Shown in pieces: positions 39,871 to 48,639 of a DNA stretch of 64,000 nucleotides. The notes under the pieces are model-generated. The model was not told where the DNA came from and did not search any database. It saw only the letters and a program-made list of their open reading frames with translations. A program made the position numbers and the translations under genes. This stretch comes from Bacteroidota bacterium (GTDB lineage: Bacteria; Bacteroidota; Bacteroidia; Chitinophagales; Chitinophagaceae): the NCBI GenBank assembly GCA_013288745.1, contig JABDBG010000002.1, forward strand, positions 1-64,000, given 5' to 3'. Position 1 is the first letter of the stretch. Each line of letters opens with the position of its first letter.

Positions 39871-39915
39871 CAAAGCAATAAACATTTAGTATATTTAGTT
39901 TACAAAATCCTACTT
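39871..39915 (+). repeat. 45-bp dispersed repeat, copy 1
   Basis: CAAAGCAATAAACATTTAGTATATTTAGTTTACAAAATCCTACTT. Confidence 0.9.
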
Positions 39916-39917
39916 AA

Positions 39918-40364
39918 ATGGATAAAAAAATAAAGATATCGTCAAGCCAAATCTTAGTGAAAGTAATGTGCTTCATTGCTATAGTAATTTTTTCTAAATT
40001 AATAATAGATAACAATAATAATGATGACTTTGATTTTAAAACGTTACTTGAATATAAAATATTCTTAGCAGTTTTTATTGCTGCCTTAATTTATTTTTTT
40101 ACAAGACCTGCAATCTATTATGATAATACTAATATTTATATTAAGAAAGTAACTCAAAGTCTAATAATTATTCCTCTAAAAAAAGTCCGATCAATTTTTA
40201 AAAGCCCATTTGTAAGCAAAGGAACTACTATGTTTACTATTGAATATATTAATGATGAAAATGAAAAAGATTCAGTAAAGTTTAATGGCCGTTATTTTTC
40301 AAGTAAATTATCCAACTTCATGGCCATTTTAAAAGAAACAAATCCTCATATTGAAATCGTATAG
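39918..40364 (+). CDS. hypothetical membrane protein, bacterial-PH-like
   Basis: Two TM segments then 'YYDNTNIYIKKVTQSLIIIPLKKVRSI'. Confidence 0.65.
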   Translation: MDKKIKISSSQILVKVMCFIAIVIFSKLIIDNNNNDDFDFKTLLEYKIFLAVFIAALIYFFTRPAIYYDNTNIYIKKVTQSLIIIPLKKVRSIFKSPFVSKGTTMFTIEYINDENEKDSVKFNGRYFSSKLSNFMAILKETNPHIEIV

Positions 40365-40407
40365 GTAGAATTAGTAATAACCTTACTAACTTAACTGGCG
40401 CAGCGAA

Positions 40408-40455
40408 GCGAAGCAATAAACACCCAGTATATTCAGTTTACGAAATCCTCCACTT
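40408..40455 (+). repeat. 45-bp dispersed repeat, copy 2
   Basis: GCGAAGCAATAAACACCCAGTATATTCAGTTTACGAAATCCTCCACTT, preceded by 'aactggcgca'. Confidence 0.9.
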
Positions 40456-40864
40456 AATTATTTAAAAGCTTTGCCTTTTGCGCATCAAACTCTTGTTGCG
40501 TAAGTACGCCGCCATCAAGCAATCCTTTGAGTTTTTGTATTTCATCCGCTATGCTTGTCTGGCTACCAGACGATTGACTGGTTGATGCTTTCTTTCCTGC
40601 TTCAATTCCTTCTTTTATTTGTTTTACTTCTGCTTTGGTAAAGCCGTTGGCTGACATTTGAGTTCCGCCTGCAAAAATAGTTATTGATGAAAAACCGATC
40701 AATGGCGTTTCTATCTCAACAGAAGCAATATGATTAAAATCAAAATGCTTTGTCTCACCACTAAACAGCCCCGGAATTTTTATGGTGATCCCCGTTTCTT
40801 CCAGGTATATTTCTGAAGGGAAAATTTTATTGTCGCTTGAAAGTCTTGATGCTGTGAATTTCAT
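40454..40864 (-). CDS. SHOCT-domain protein
   Basis: C-terminal 'EIQKLKGLLDGGVLTQQEFDAQKAKLL'; start at MKFTASRL (40864). Confidence 0.85.
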   Translation of the reverse strand: MKFTASRLSSDNKIFPSEIYLEETGITIKIPGLFSGETKHFDFNHIASVEIETPLIGFSSITIFAGGTQMSANGFTKAEVKQIKEGIEAGKKASTSQSSGSQTSIADEIQKLKGLLDGGVLTQQEFDAQKAKLLNN

Positions 40865-40994
40865 ATTGTAAGGTTTTAATTTATGGTGATTGACTGCTGC
40901 CTTTTTAGACAGGCAACTTGTATACCAAAAGTAGTTGTAATCCCGCAAAGGCAATATTAAAGTATTAAGCACTGGAAAACCTACCTCTTGCGTG

Positions 40995-41036
40995 GCAAAA
41001 CAATAACATTTAGTATATTTAGTTTACAAAATCTCA
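40995..41036 (+). repeat. 45-bp dispersed repeat, copy 3
   Basis: CAAAACAATAACATTTAGTATATTTAGTTTACAAAATCTCAT, preceded by 'ttgcgtggc'. Confidence 0.88.
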
Positions 41037-41044
41037 TGCCGCAT

Positions 41045-41263
41045 ATGTCATTTCAAGCATATATAGATAATATCAAAACAAAGACAGGCAAAAGCCCTGA
41101 TGACTTCAAAAAACTGGCAGAAAAGAAAGGCTTTCTCAAAGCCGGCCAACTGGTAAAAAATGTAAAGGCAACTGAAATTACAAATTGGCTAAAAGAAGAA
41201 TTTGAATTAGGTCACGGGCATGCGATGGCAATTTATGCAACATTCAAAGGTAGAAAAGATTAA
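41045..41263 (+). CDS. DUF4287-domain protein
   Basis: 'MSFQAYIDNIKTKTGKSPDDFKKLAEKKGF...WLKEEFELGHGHAMAIYATFKG'. Confidence 0.88.
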   Translation: MSFQAYIDNIKTKTGKSPDDFKKLAEKKGFLKAGQLVKNVKATEITNWLKEEFELGHGHAMAIYATFKGRKD

Positions 41264-41301
41264 TAAGTAATAAATTCGTTACAAACGTAAACTTCAGAAT
41301 A

Positions 41302-41682
41302 ATGCAGGATATCATAAAAAAATTCAAATTCAAAGATGCCGGTATTGTTTTCAATGCGCCCGCATCCATTGAAGCTGCGTTAAAAAAACTCGGCTTCAAA
41401 ACAAGCTTTGATAAAAAAATAAAGAGCGCCAATACATTGGTCTTCATCAATAACAATAAGGAGTATTTGAATTTCCTCAAAAGTGATCTGAAAAATATTG
41501 AACCGGATAGTGTGTTATGGTTTGCTTACCCAAAAGGAACTTCGAAAATTAAAACAGATATCAACAGAGACACGATCCGTGTAACCGGAGAAGAATTTGG
41601 TATCACTACTGTAACAGCCATTTCCATTGACGATACCTGGAGTGCTTTGCGTTTTAGGCCTATTGATAAAGTTGGGAAGTAA
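41302..41682 (+). CDS. DUF3052-like protein
   Basis: 'DSVLWFAYPKGTSKIKTDINRDTI'. Confidence 0.65.
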   Translation: MQDIIKKFKFKDAGIVFNAPASIEAALKKLGFKTSFDKKIKSANTLVFINNNKEYLNFLKSDLKNIEPDSVLWFAYPKGTSKIKTDINRDTIRVTGEEFGITTVTAISIDDTWSALRFRPIDKVGK

Positions 41683-41741
41683 TTACAAAAAAAATCCCGA
41701 TAGCACCTACCGGGAAAAAACTGACTGCAGCTTTTAAAATT

Positions 41742-42191
41742 TTAAGATACCTGGATCTCTTTCTTTTCTTTAGCCGGGTTTTCTGTTTTTGGAATATTCA
41801 ATTCAAGGATGCCGTCTTTGTATGTCGCGGATACTTCATTGTCTTTTGCGTTTTCCGGCAAACGGAAAGAACGTGTAAAAGAATTATAGCTGTACTCTCT
41901 GCGGCTGTACTCGCGTTTGTTATCTTCTTCATCCCTGTCTTGCATTTCTGTTTCTGCGCTGATAGTTAGCACATCATCTTCCACGTTTACTTTAAAATCT
42001 TCCTTTTTAAAACCGGGCGCTACAACATCCACGCAAAAACGTTGATCATCTTCTGAGATATTTACAGAAGGAAATGTTTTTCCGAAATTGTTGTTCCAGT
42101 TACCGGTAAAAATATTTTCAACATCAAAGAAGTCCCTTAACCAGGGATCAACTTTTTTATGGCCGTTAGTTTTTACCAAAGTGTTTTTCAT
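41742..42191 (-). CDS. Hsp20/alpha-crystallin small heat-shock protein
   Basis: 'FPSVNISEDDQRFCVDVVAPGFKKEDFKVNVEDDVLTISAE', 'YKDGILELNIPK'. Confidence 0.95.
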   Translation of the reverse strand: MKNTLVKTNGHKKVDPWLRDFFDVENIFTGNWNNNFGKTFPSVNISEDDQRFCVDVVAPGFKKEDFKVNVEDDVLTISAETEMQDRDEEDNKREYSRREYSYNSFTRSFRLPENAKDNEVSATYKDGILELNIPKTENPAKEKKEIQVS

Positions 42192-42298
42192 AATATTACC
42201 TCCTTTTTTTTATGAGTGAGGGACAAAGCCTGTGCCATAACAACTTTCTACCGCAATAAATTATTGACATTTAAGGGTACGATATTTACTGTATAAAA

Positions 42299-42327
42299 AA
42301 ATGGACATTTTATTAAAATGCCCATTG
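42299..42327 (-). terminator. intrinsic terminator of the small ORF 42351-42470
   Basis: Minus strand AATGGGCATTTT-aat-AAAATGTCCATTTTTTT. Confidence 0.8.
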
Positions 42328-42350
42328 GAAGCTGCGTTCATAGTCTTATA

Positions 42351-42470
42351 CTATTCTGCTACAGCTGCTTTTTTGAAATCTTTAACTCTTTTAATGGCGT
42401 ATATAACTGCTAGAAGAGCACTGACTCCAAGTGCTATTTTGTGCTTTGTTTGTAAGCTTTTCATGATCAT
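42351..42470 (-). CDS. 39-aa single-TM small protein (below the ORF-track cutoff)
   Basis: MIMKSLQTKHKIALGVSALLAVIYAIKRVKDFKKAAVAE*; followed by a terminator on the same strand. Confidence 0.6.
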   Translation of the reverse strand: MIMKSLQTKHKIALGVSALLAVIYAIKRVKDFKKAAVAE

Positions 42471-42565
42471 TATTTTTTGTTGTATACCTGCATAAAAACA
42501 ATTCCCGTACCAATGAATTATATTAACGGGTACTAATTTTAATTTTCCCTATTTTTAGCAAAAAA

Positions 42566-42790
42566 ATGGCAGCAACAAAACTTACGATCAATAACAACGG
42601 CTCAATTAAAATTGAAGGTGATTTTGAAATAGTAGATAGAAACGGAAATGTATTCGGATTAGCCGGCAGGGAAGTAGTAGGTATGTGCCGCTGCGGATTA
42701 TCTAAAAATAAACCATTTTGTGATGGCTCACACAACGGCAATTTTGCGCACGAAGCTGTTGCATTTGATTTACCTCCAAAAAAGATATAA
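42566..42790 (+). CDS. CDGSH iron-sulfur domain protein
   Basis: '[18 protein letters not shown]'. Confidence 0.93.
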   Translation: MAATKLTINNNGSIKIEGDFEIVDRNGNVFGLAGREVVGMCRCGLSKNKPFCDGSHNGNFAHEAVAFDLPPKKI

Positions 42791-43561
42791 ATGAAATACG
42801 CTTTTATTCTGTTCACCTGTTTTATATTTTTTTCTTGTAAAAAAATACCTAATACAACGGCTGAATGTGCTGCAGTTAAGGCTGCTATAATTGTTTCATC
42901 AGACAGTGTATATAGTCCGGGAGATGATATTCATCTTACAATTAGTCCCAATAACCCCAGGCCTGACGGTTATATTACCTGGTATAAAAGTGGGGGAGCA
43001 GGACAGATCGGTATTAATTCATCATTGGATATTCCGAACTGTATAAAGGGTGATGAGGGATGGTATATAATGGCACTTGATAATCAAGATTGTGGCATTT
43101 CCTATATCGATAGTATTTATGTTACTGTAAAAAATGCTCCTGCGACGGCACCGTGTTCACTCGCAGACAACGCAGTAACCTTTTCTTCTATTCCGGATAT
43201 ATCACCTGCATTTGTAACATATGGTATAGATCCGTCTTATGGAACCAAGGCAATAGATGCATATGCTAATCCGGGTTATCCTGAAATGCATGTTTATTTT
43301 AATCAATACTGGAATGGTATTGAACAAGAAGATGGTAAATATAGTGTAGGTAATCTTGGCGATTTAAGTGCTAACACTGTTTATGAGGTTACAATATCCT
43401 GTTTATACAGTGGTTTAAATTTTACCGCAACTTCAGGCGATGTTTATGTATCACATGATAACAATAATAAACTGATTGTAAAATTCTGTAGTTTAAATAT
43501 GACAGGATATAATGGAACAGTTTATACTACAGTTGCTTCAGGTTCTCTAACTACTCCATAA
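42791..43561 (+). CDS. hypothetical lipoprotein
   Basis: 'FILFTCFIFFSCKKIP' lipobox, Ig-like segment. Confidence 0.75.
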   Translation: MKYAFILFTCFIFFSCKKIPNTTAECAAVKAAIIVSSDSVYSPGDDIHLTISPNNPRPDGYITWYKSGGAGQIGINSSLDIPNCIKGDEGWYIMALDNQDCGISYIDSIYVTVKNAPATAPCSLADNAVTFSSIPDISPAFVTYGIDPSYGTKAIDAYANPGYPEMHVYFNQYWNGIEQEDGKYSVGNLGDLSANTVYEVTISCLYSGLNFTATSGDVYVSHDNNNKLIVKFCSLNMTGYNGTVYTTVASGSLTTP

Positions 43562-43637
43562 AAAAAACTAATATTGTCAATAGAACCTGGTCCCAACACA
43601 AAAATGCCTCATTTTTGGAAAATTATTTAAAATACGA

Positions 43638-43937
43638 TCAAACCGTATGTTGCTGAATGATGCTCTCTAATTGGGAAGCAGGTATTACACCCGATTGTCT
43701 CCATTTAATAGTACCGTTCTGAAAAAGTATTAAAGTGGGTACGCCTTGTATCTGGTATGCAGTTGCCGCCGCAGGATTTTTATCTATATCAATTTTAATG
43801 ATCGTTGCTTTATCACCGATCTTCTTTTTTAATTCTTCCAGGATCGGCTTCATCATTTTGCACGGGCCGCACCATTCCGCAGAAAAATCTACCAGTAAAG
43901 GTTTTGATGATTTGATCAGTTCTGAAAGAGTTGACAT
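43638..43937 (-). CDS. trxA: thioredoxin
   Basis: '[22 protein letters not shown]', '[15 protein letters not shown]'. Confidence 0.93.
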   Translation of the reverse strand: MSTLSELIKSSKPLLVDFSAEWCGPCKMMKPILEELKKKIGDKATIIKIDIDKNPAAATAYQIQGVPTLILFQNGTIKWRQSGVIPASQLESIIQQHTV

Positions 43938-44016
43938 AGTTTGATATTTACTGTCATTAGATCAATTATAATACCAATTATAAAAGTACTACTGCCGATC
44001 TTTCAATAGGATCAGC

Positions 44017-44400
44017 TTACAATAAATATAGCAAAATTGCCGCAATGATCACTCCCAGATCTATCAATAGGCTTAAAAAAAATATTGGAATAATATACCT
44101 GGTTGGCAAAGCTGCGAGATTTACAACTACAGACATAACCATAGCGCAACAAGTAATAACGTACAATAGAAAAACATTACCTAAAACGGTTACAATACCA
44201 AGCGTTGCAATGGTAAAAATAGTACCATGCCCTAAAATTCCCAGTGTCATCCACCACAGCCTGTTGCTTTGCTGGTTGTCTGCATACGTAATAAATTTTT
44301 TCCAGATCGTTTTTACTGATACATGTTCGCGTTGATCAATGTAATAAAAATCTCCTGCGTTGTTATGTGTTACTGTTTTCATGATAAATAATTTATACAA
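44017..44400 (-). CDS. small hypothetical membrane protein
   Basis: Three or four TM helices. Confidence 0.6.
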   Translation of the reverse strand: MYKLFIMKTVTHNNAGDFYYIDQREHVSVKTIWKKFITYADNQQSNRLWWMTLGILGHGTIFTIATLGIVTVLGNVFLLYVITCCAMVMSVVVNLAALPTRYIIPIFFLSLLIDLGVIIAAILLYLL

Positions 44401-44617
44401 AAATCGATAACATCATGCTGCAGGAAAATGAAGCAGCTCATGTATAAATATGATATTTATCAGTTATTTCTATAACTTAGAATTTATTCATTACAATTTT
44501 TCCACAGAATGATCCGGATATTATCTTATCATCATCATCAAATTCCACCGGTATACAAATAAATAAATTAGTACTTTTGCGCACTTTACAAAATATGCCA
44601 GCGCATTAAATACTACT

Positions 44618-45082
44618 ATGACCATACACGACATTCGTAAAATACGATTAGAAAAGATCGCCGATAAAGCCACCCGCTGGATCGGCTCTACAACATCATT
44701 GATAGTTCATTCAATTGCATTTATAGTGGCATTTGTTCTTCCATTGATACATGTGATCAGCTTCGAAGAAATGTTATTGGTATTAACTACTATAGTTTCA
44801 CTGGAGGCTATTTATTTATCCATTTTTATTCAGATGTCTGTAAATAAAAACAGTCAGGATATTGAGATCATACAGGAAGATGTAGGGGAGATACAGGAAG
44901 ATATTGACGAGATACAAAAAGACGTTGATGAGATACAGGAAGATATTGAAGATATGGAAGATGAAGAAGAAGAAATTATAGATGACAGTATCATAGAAAA
45001 GAAAGAAGCCGATGCATTGGCAGCCATACAATCCATTCTTTTAAAATTGCAGAAAGATATAGACCTGTTGAAGCACAAATAA
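44618..45082 (+). CDS. DUF1003-like membrane protein with iterated coiled coil
   Basis: Two TM segments then 'EIQEDIDEIQKDVDEIQEDIEDMED' encoded by ~21-bp repeats. Confidence 0.7.
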   Translation: MTIHDIRKIRLEKIADKATRWIGSTTSLIVHSIAFIVAFVLPLIHVISFEEMLLVLTTIVSLEAIYLSIFIQMSVNKNSQDIEIIQEDVGEIQEDIDEIQKDVDEIQEDIEDMEDEEEEIIDDSIIEKKEADALAAIQSILLKLQKDIDLLKHK

Positions 45083-45084
45083 AA

Positions 45085-45117
45085 ATGTGATAATGGATCT
45101 TCATCACATTATCACAT
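45085..45117. repeat. inverted repeat between convergent genes
   Basis: ATGTGATAATG 45085-45095 / CATTATCACAT 45107-45117. Confidence 0.85.
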
Positions 45118-45140
45118 CTCCATATCATCACATCAATAGT

Positions 45141-45569
45141 CTAATTAGGTATAATTACAACTTTAAATCCAACCGTACCTAAAGCTGAAGAAGGATCTGT
45201 ATTTGCAAATACGCCGGTAGCGCTCACATCTACCTGTAAGTAACCATTACCGTTATTATCAATGCCTGTTACATAAGAGTAATCAACCCCATCAACAGTA
45301 AATGGCATTAACGTTTCTAAAGCTGTCTGATCCCAATAAACAAGAACCGCTTTATTATTTAAAACATATGGGGTTATACCGGGAACGTTGACAAAATACT
45401 CCCATGTATTTGCAGAACTTGGAGTAGGAGCCAGCCAATCACTTGGATTAGCTACATACTGATAGGCTACAGATGGTTGGGGATTTTTTGTACAGGAAGT
45501 GAATGTTACTGCCATTATCGCTATTGAAGCACAGATAAAAACATTGCGTAAAGTAGTGATTGATCTCAT
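45141..45569 (-). CDS. hypothetical lipoprotein
   Basis: 'VTFTSCTKNPQPS' lipobox. Confidence 0.75.
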   Translation of the reverse strand: MRSITTLRNVFICASIAIMAVTFTSCTKNPQPSVAYQYVANPSDWLAPTPSSANTWEYFVNVPGITPYVLNNKAVLVYWDQTALETLMPFTVDGVDYSYVTGIDNNGNGYLQVDVSATGVFANTDPSSALGTVGFKVVIIPN

Positions 45570-45731
45570 ATTAGTTATTTAAGCACTAAGATAGGTATTT
45601 TAATAAATATTTATATATATTAATCACCCAAAACTTCGGATAATTGAATATTTTTGGTGTATGATTGTTAATCTTTTATAAGGAATAAACTTTATTAAAA
45701 AATGGCAGTCTACACACTTATAAAAAAATAT

Positions 45732-46286
45732 ATGAAAAAATACCTTTGCTTAGCAATTATCGCTTCGGCGCTGATCCTTACCTCTTGCGGTAATGGAAAA
45801 ACTTATTTTACACCATCTATCAGAAACAAAATAGAAGGCAATGCCATTCCATTAACTAAAATTCAATTCTACGTAGACCGTAATATTGAATTAACGCGTG
45901 TATTGGAAAGCGGTCAAACGCAGGTTACTGCAGGTTCCGTTAAATTTATGAATGGCCAATACATGAATGTTATCGAATTGAAAAAAGGCACCCCGGGCGT
46001 TTGTACAATGACAGACCCAAACAGGTTATCAATATCTTTTGAAGTAGGCTCCAGCTACCTTAATTTTGGCAGAACGCGCAATGGTAGTGACTATGACCCA
46101 TACCGCATTCTGGCTGATAGCTGGGTTAGTGATTATGGTCTTATTACCTATGATGGTAAAATTTACCATCTTGAACCAGGAGGAACAAATGCTACATTGC
46201 TGATCAAAACAAAATGGTTAAGAACCAATAAAGTTGATGTAAGACAAATGAAAGGCAGAACAGTTGATGGCGCTACTCCTCAATAA
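45732..46286 (+). CDS. hypothetical lipoprotein
   Basis: 'KKYLCLAIIASALILTSCGNGKTYF' lipobox; start at MKKYLC. Confidence 0.75.
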   Translation: MKKYLCLAIIASALILTSCGNGKTYFTPSIRNKIEGNAIPLTKIQFYVDRNIELTRVLESGQTQVTAGSVKFMNGQYMNVIELKKGTPGVCTMTDPNRLSISFEVGSSYLNFGRTRNGSDYDPYRILADSWVSDYGLITYDGKIYHLEPGGTNATLLIKTKWLRTNKVDVRQMKGRTVDGATPQ

Positions 46287-46307
46287 ATAATAACAACTTA
46301 ACATTAT

Positions 46308-46334
46308 AAAGAGTCTTCCGGTTGGAAGGCTCTT
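46308..46334 (+). terminator. intrinsic terminator
   Basis: AGAGtCTTCC-ggtt-GGAAGgCTCT followed by TATTTTTA. Confidence 0.75.
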
Positions 46335-46494
46335 ATTTTTATAGGCTAATCCTGTTTTTATTACCGTTCACCGAAATTCTCTTGGTGCATAATACAAATT
46401 GATAAATCTTTGTACCGTAAAGAAAATTTAAAACATCGGGTGCAGTTATTCGTCTCCACTCAAAAACAGTTTACTCTCTTCGTAAAAATAACCA

Positions 46495-47295
46495 ATGGAA
46501 AATATTATCTCAGTAGAAGGTGTTACCAAAAAGTTTAAAGAGGTTACGGCTGTTAATAATATCAGCTTTACGGTTCGGGCAGGAGAAATATTTGGATTTC
46601 TTGGTCCAAATGGCGCCGGAAAAAGTACTACCATAAAAATGCTGACAACTTTATTAGCACCAACAGAAGGCAAGTTACTATTGAACGGCCATGATGTGGT
46701 TAAAGAACAAAATACTGCAAGAAAAACTTTCGGCATTGTGTTCCAGGATCCAAGTCTGGACGGCGATCTTACTGCTTATGAAAATTTGCAATTGCATGCT
46801 GTTTTGTATAAGCTGGATAAAAAAACGATCGCTCCGCGTTCAGAAGAGTTATTGAAATTAGTTGAATTGTGGGATAGAAAAGATTCACTTGTTAAAACAT
46901 TTTCCGGTGGTATGAAACGCCGCCTGGAAATCGCAAGAGGTTTATTGCATCATCCTACAGTACTTTTTTTAGATGAGCCTACTTTGGGATTGGATGCACA
47001 GACAAGAAATCTTTTGTGGAACTATATCACCGCATTGAATGAAAAAGAAGGAATGACCATCTTCTTCACCACACATTATCTTGCCGAAGCTGAAGCAGTG
47101 GCTGATCGTATCGCGATCATCGATCACGGAAATATCGTTGCCTTGGGAACATCAGAAGAATTGAAAAAACTAACGGGTACAGACAATTTAGAAAAAGCCT
47201 ATTTGGAATTGACAGGAAAAGATGTTCGCGACGAATCGTTAAGCAGTTCAGCAAGTAAAAAAGAAATAACAAGAAGGGTAGCACACAACAGGTAA
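46495..47295 (+). CDS. ABC transporter ATP-binding protein (DrrA/CcmA-like)
   Basis: 'GFLGPNGAGKSTTIKMLTTLLAPTEG', 'FSGGMKRRLEIARGLLHHPTVLFLDEPTLGLD'. Confidence 0.95.
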   Translation: MENIISVEGVTKKFKEVTAVNNISFTVRAGEIFGFLGPNGAGKSTTIKMLTTLLAPTEGKLLLNGHDVVKEQNTARKTFGIVFQDPSLDGDLTAYENLQLHAVLYKLDKKTIAPRSEELLKLVELWDRKDSLVKTFSGGMKRRLEIARGLLHHPTVLFLDEPTLGLDAQTRNLLWNYITALNEKEGMTIFFTTHYLAEAEAVADRIAIIDHGNIVALGTSEELKKLTGTDNLEKAYLELTGKDVRDESLSSSASKKEITRRVAHNR

Positions 47296-47316
47296 TAACC
47301 AAACAAAAATAATTAC

Positions 47317-48063
47317 ATGGATACAATATACATATTATGGCTTCGCCAGATGAAAAAATACAGGCGCTCAGGACTACGCATGGTGCTAAGCATTGTGCAG
47401 CCGCTGGTTTATTTTCTGGCACTTGGTTATGGATTTAATTCGATCTTCGAAAAAGCGGGCAGGGGCAGTTATGTACAATTTATTGTACCGGGTGTTATTG
47501 CACAAACCATTTTATTTACGTCCATTTTTTGGGGAGCTAATATTTTATTCGATAAGCAATTCGGCTTTTTAAAAGAAACATTGGTGGCTCCGGTATCACG
47601 CACTAGTGTAATGTTAGGCGGTGCTTTGGGTGGCGCAACGATCGGTGTGATACAAGGCGTTGCCTTGTTTATCATCGCATTGATATTTGGTTTTCATCCT
47701 TATAGCTGGCCCGCATTAGGGATTACCGTACTTGCAATGACCATGTTATCCCTGGCAATGGTAAGTTTTAGCTCAGCGGTTGGCGCTATTGTTGATGATA
47801 TGCCAAGCTTTATGGCAGTAACTAATTTTCTGGTGATCCCGCTTTTCTTTTTATCCGGTTCGATGTATCCGTTAGATAATATACCCGGCGTGATGAAAGT
47901 GATCGCTACACTCAACCCGCTTTCCTATGCAGTGGATGCCATGCGCACAACATTGATCAACCAGAGCCATTTTGGACTACCGATCGATTTTGCTGTGATG
48001 ACAGGCACAATGGTGGTGCTATTTATCTTCTCTATTTATCAGTTTAAAAAAATAGAAGCATAG
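47317..48063 (+). CDS. ABC-2 type permease
   Basis: Six TM; 'FLVIPLFFLSGSMYPLDNIPGVMKVIATLNPLSYAVDAMR'. Confidence 0.93.
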   Translation: MDTIYILWLRQMKKYRRSGLRMVLSIVQPLVYFLALGYGFNSIFEKAGRGSYVQFIVPGVIAQTILFTSIFWGANILFDKQFGFLKETLVAPVSRTSVMLGGALGGATIGVIQGVALFIIALIFGFHPYSWPALGITVLAMTMLSLAMVSFSSAVGAIVDDMPSFMAVTNFLVIPLFFLSGSMYPLDNIPGVMKVIATLNPLSYAVDAMRTTLINQSHFGLPIDFAVMTGTMVVLFIFSIYQFKKIEA

Positions 48064-48081
48064 GGCATATCAAATAATTGA

Positions 48082-48119
48082 ACAAAAAGGAGACATCGGG
48101 CAAGATGACTCCTTTTTGT
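48082..48119 (+). terminator. intrinsic terminator
   Basis: ACAAAAAGGAG..ATCgggcaaGAT..CTCCTTTTTGT. Confidence 0.8.
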
Positions 48120-48179
48120 TTATAATAGGAGTTATGTATATTTGAGCTCTTTATTTTCCCAACTTTTTAAACCTGTAAA

Positions 48180-48635
48180 ATGACAAGTGTATTTAATGAA
48201 AGCGATGTTACCGAAATGATCAATCGCATCAATAATTTAAATCCTTCATCAAGGCCGTTATGGGGGAAAATGAGTGTGGCGCAAATGTTTGCACATTGTA
48301 ATGTTAGCTATGAACTTGTTTATGAGAACAAACATCCTAAGCCGAATGCGTTTACAAAACTGATGTTGAAATTATTTTTGAAAAATTTGATCGTAACAAA
48401 TAAAACACCTTATAAAAAAAGCTCCCCAACTGCACCTTCCTTTTTAATTAAAGACGATAAAAACTTTGAAGAAGAAAGAAACCGCTTAATAGAGCACATC
48501 AAAAAAACACAGGATCTTGGAGAATTTTATTTTGATGGAAAAGAATCTCATTCATTTGGGAAATTAACAAAGCACGAATGGAACGTTATGTTTTATAAAC
48601 ATCTCAACCATCATCTAAAACAATTTGGCGTATAA
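48180..48635 (+). CDS. DUF1569-like protein
   Basis: 'RPLWGKMSVAQMFAHCN', 'HSFGKLTKHEWNVMFYKHLNHHLKQFGV'. Confidence 0.8.
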   Translation: MTSVFNESDVTEMINRINNLNPSSRPLWGKMSVAQMFAHCNVSYELVYENKHPKPNAFTKLMLKLFLKNLIVTNKTPYKKSSPTAPSFLIKDDKNFEEERNRLIEHIKKTQDLGEFYFDGKESHSFGKLTKHEWNVMFYKHLNHHLKQFGV

Positions 48636-48639
48636 AAAT

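Noticed and set aside
39871-41036. Integron attC sites for the three 45-bp repeats
   Set aside because: No integrase in the window, no attC-like R'/R'' core or conserved imperfect palindrome; REP-linked explanation preferred
42301-42495. 64-aa plus-strand ORF between Hsp20 and the CDGSH gene
   Set aside because: Begins within a terminator hairpin; the opposite-strand 39-aa ORF with a terminator is the better model
44816-45078. Low-complexity minus-strand ORFs (ISSSSSSISSISS..., FLYLVNIFLYL...)
   Set aside because: By-product of the 21-bp repeats in the DUF1003-like gene on the other strand
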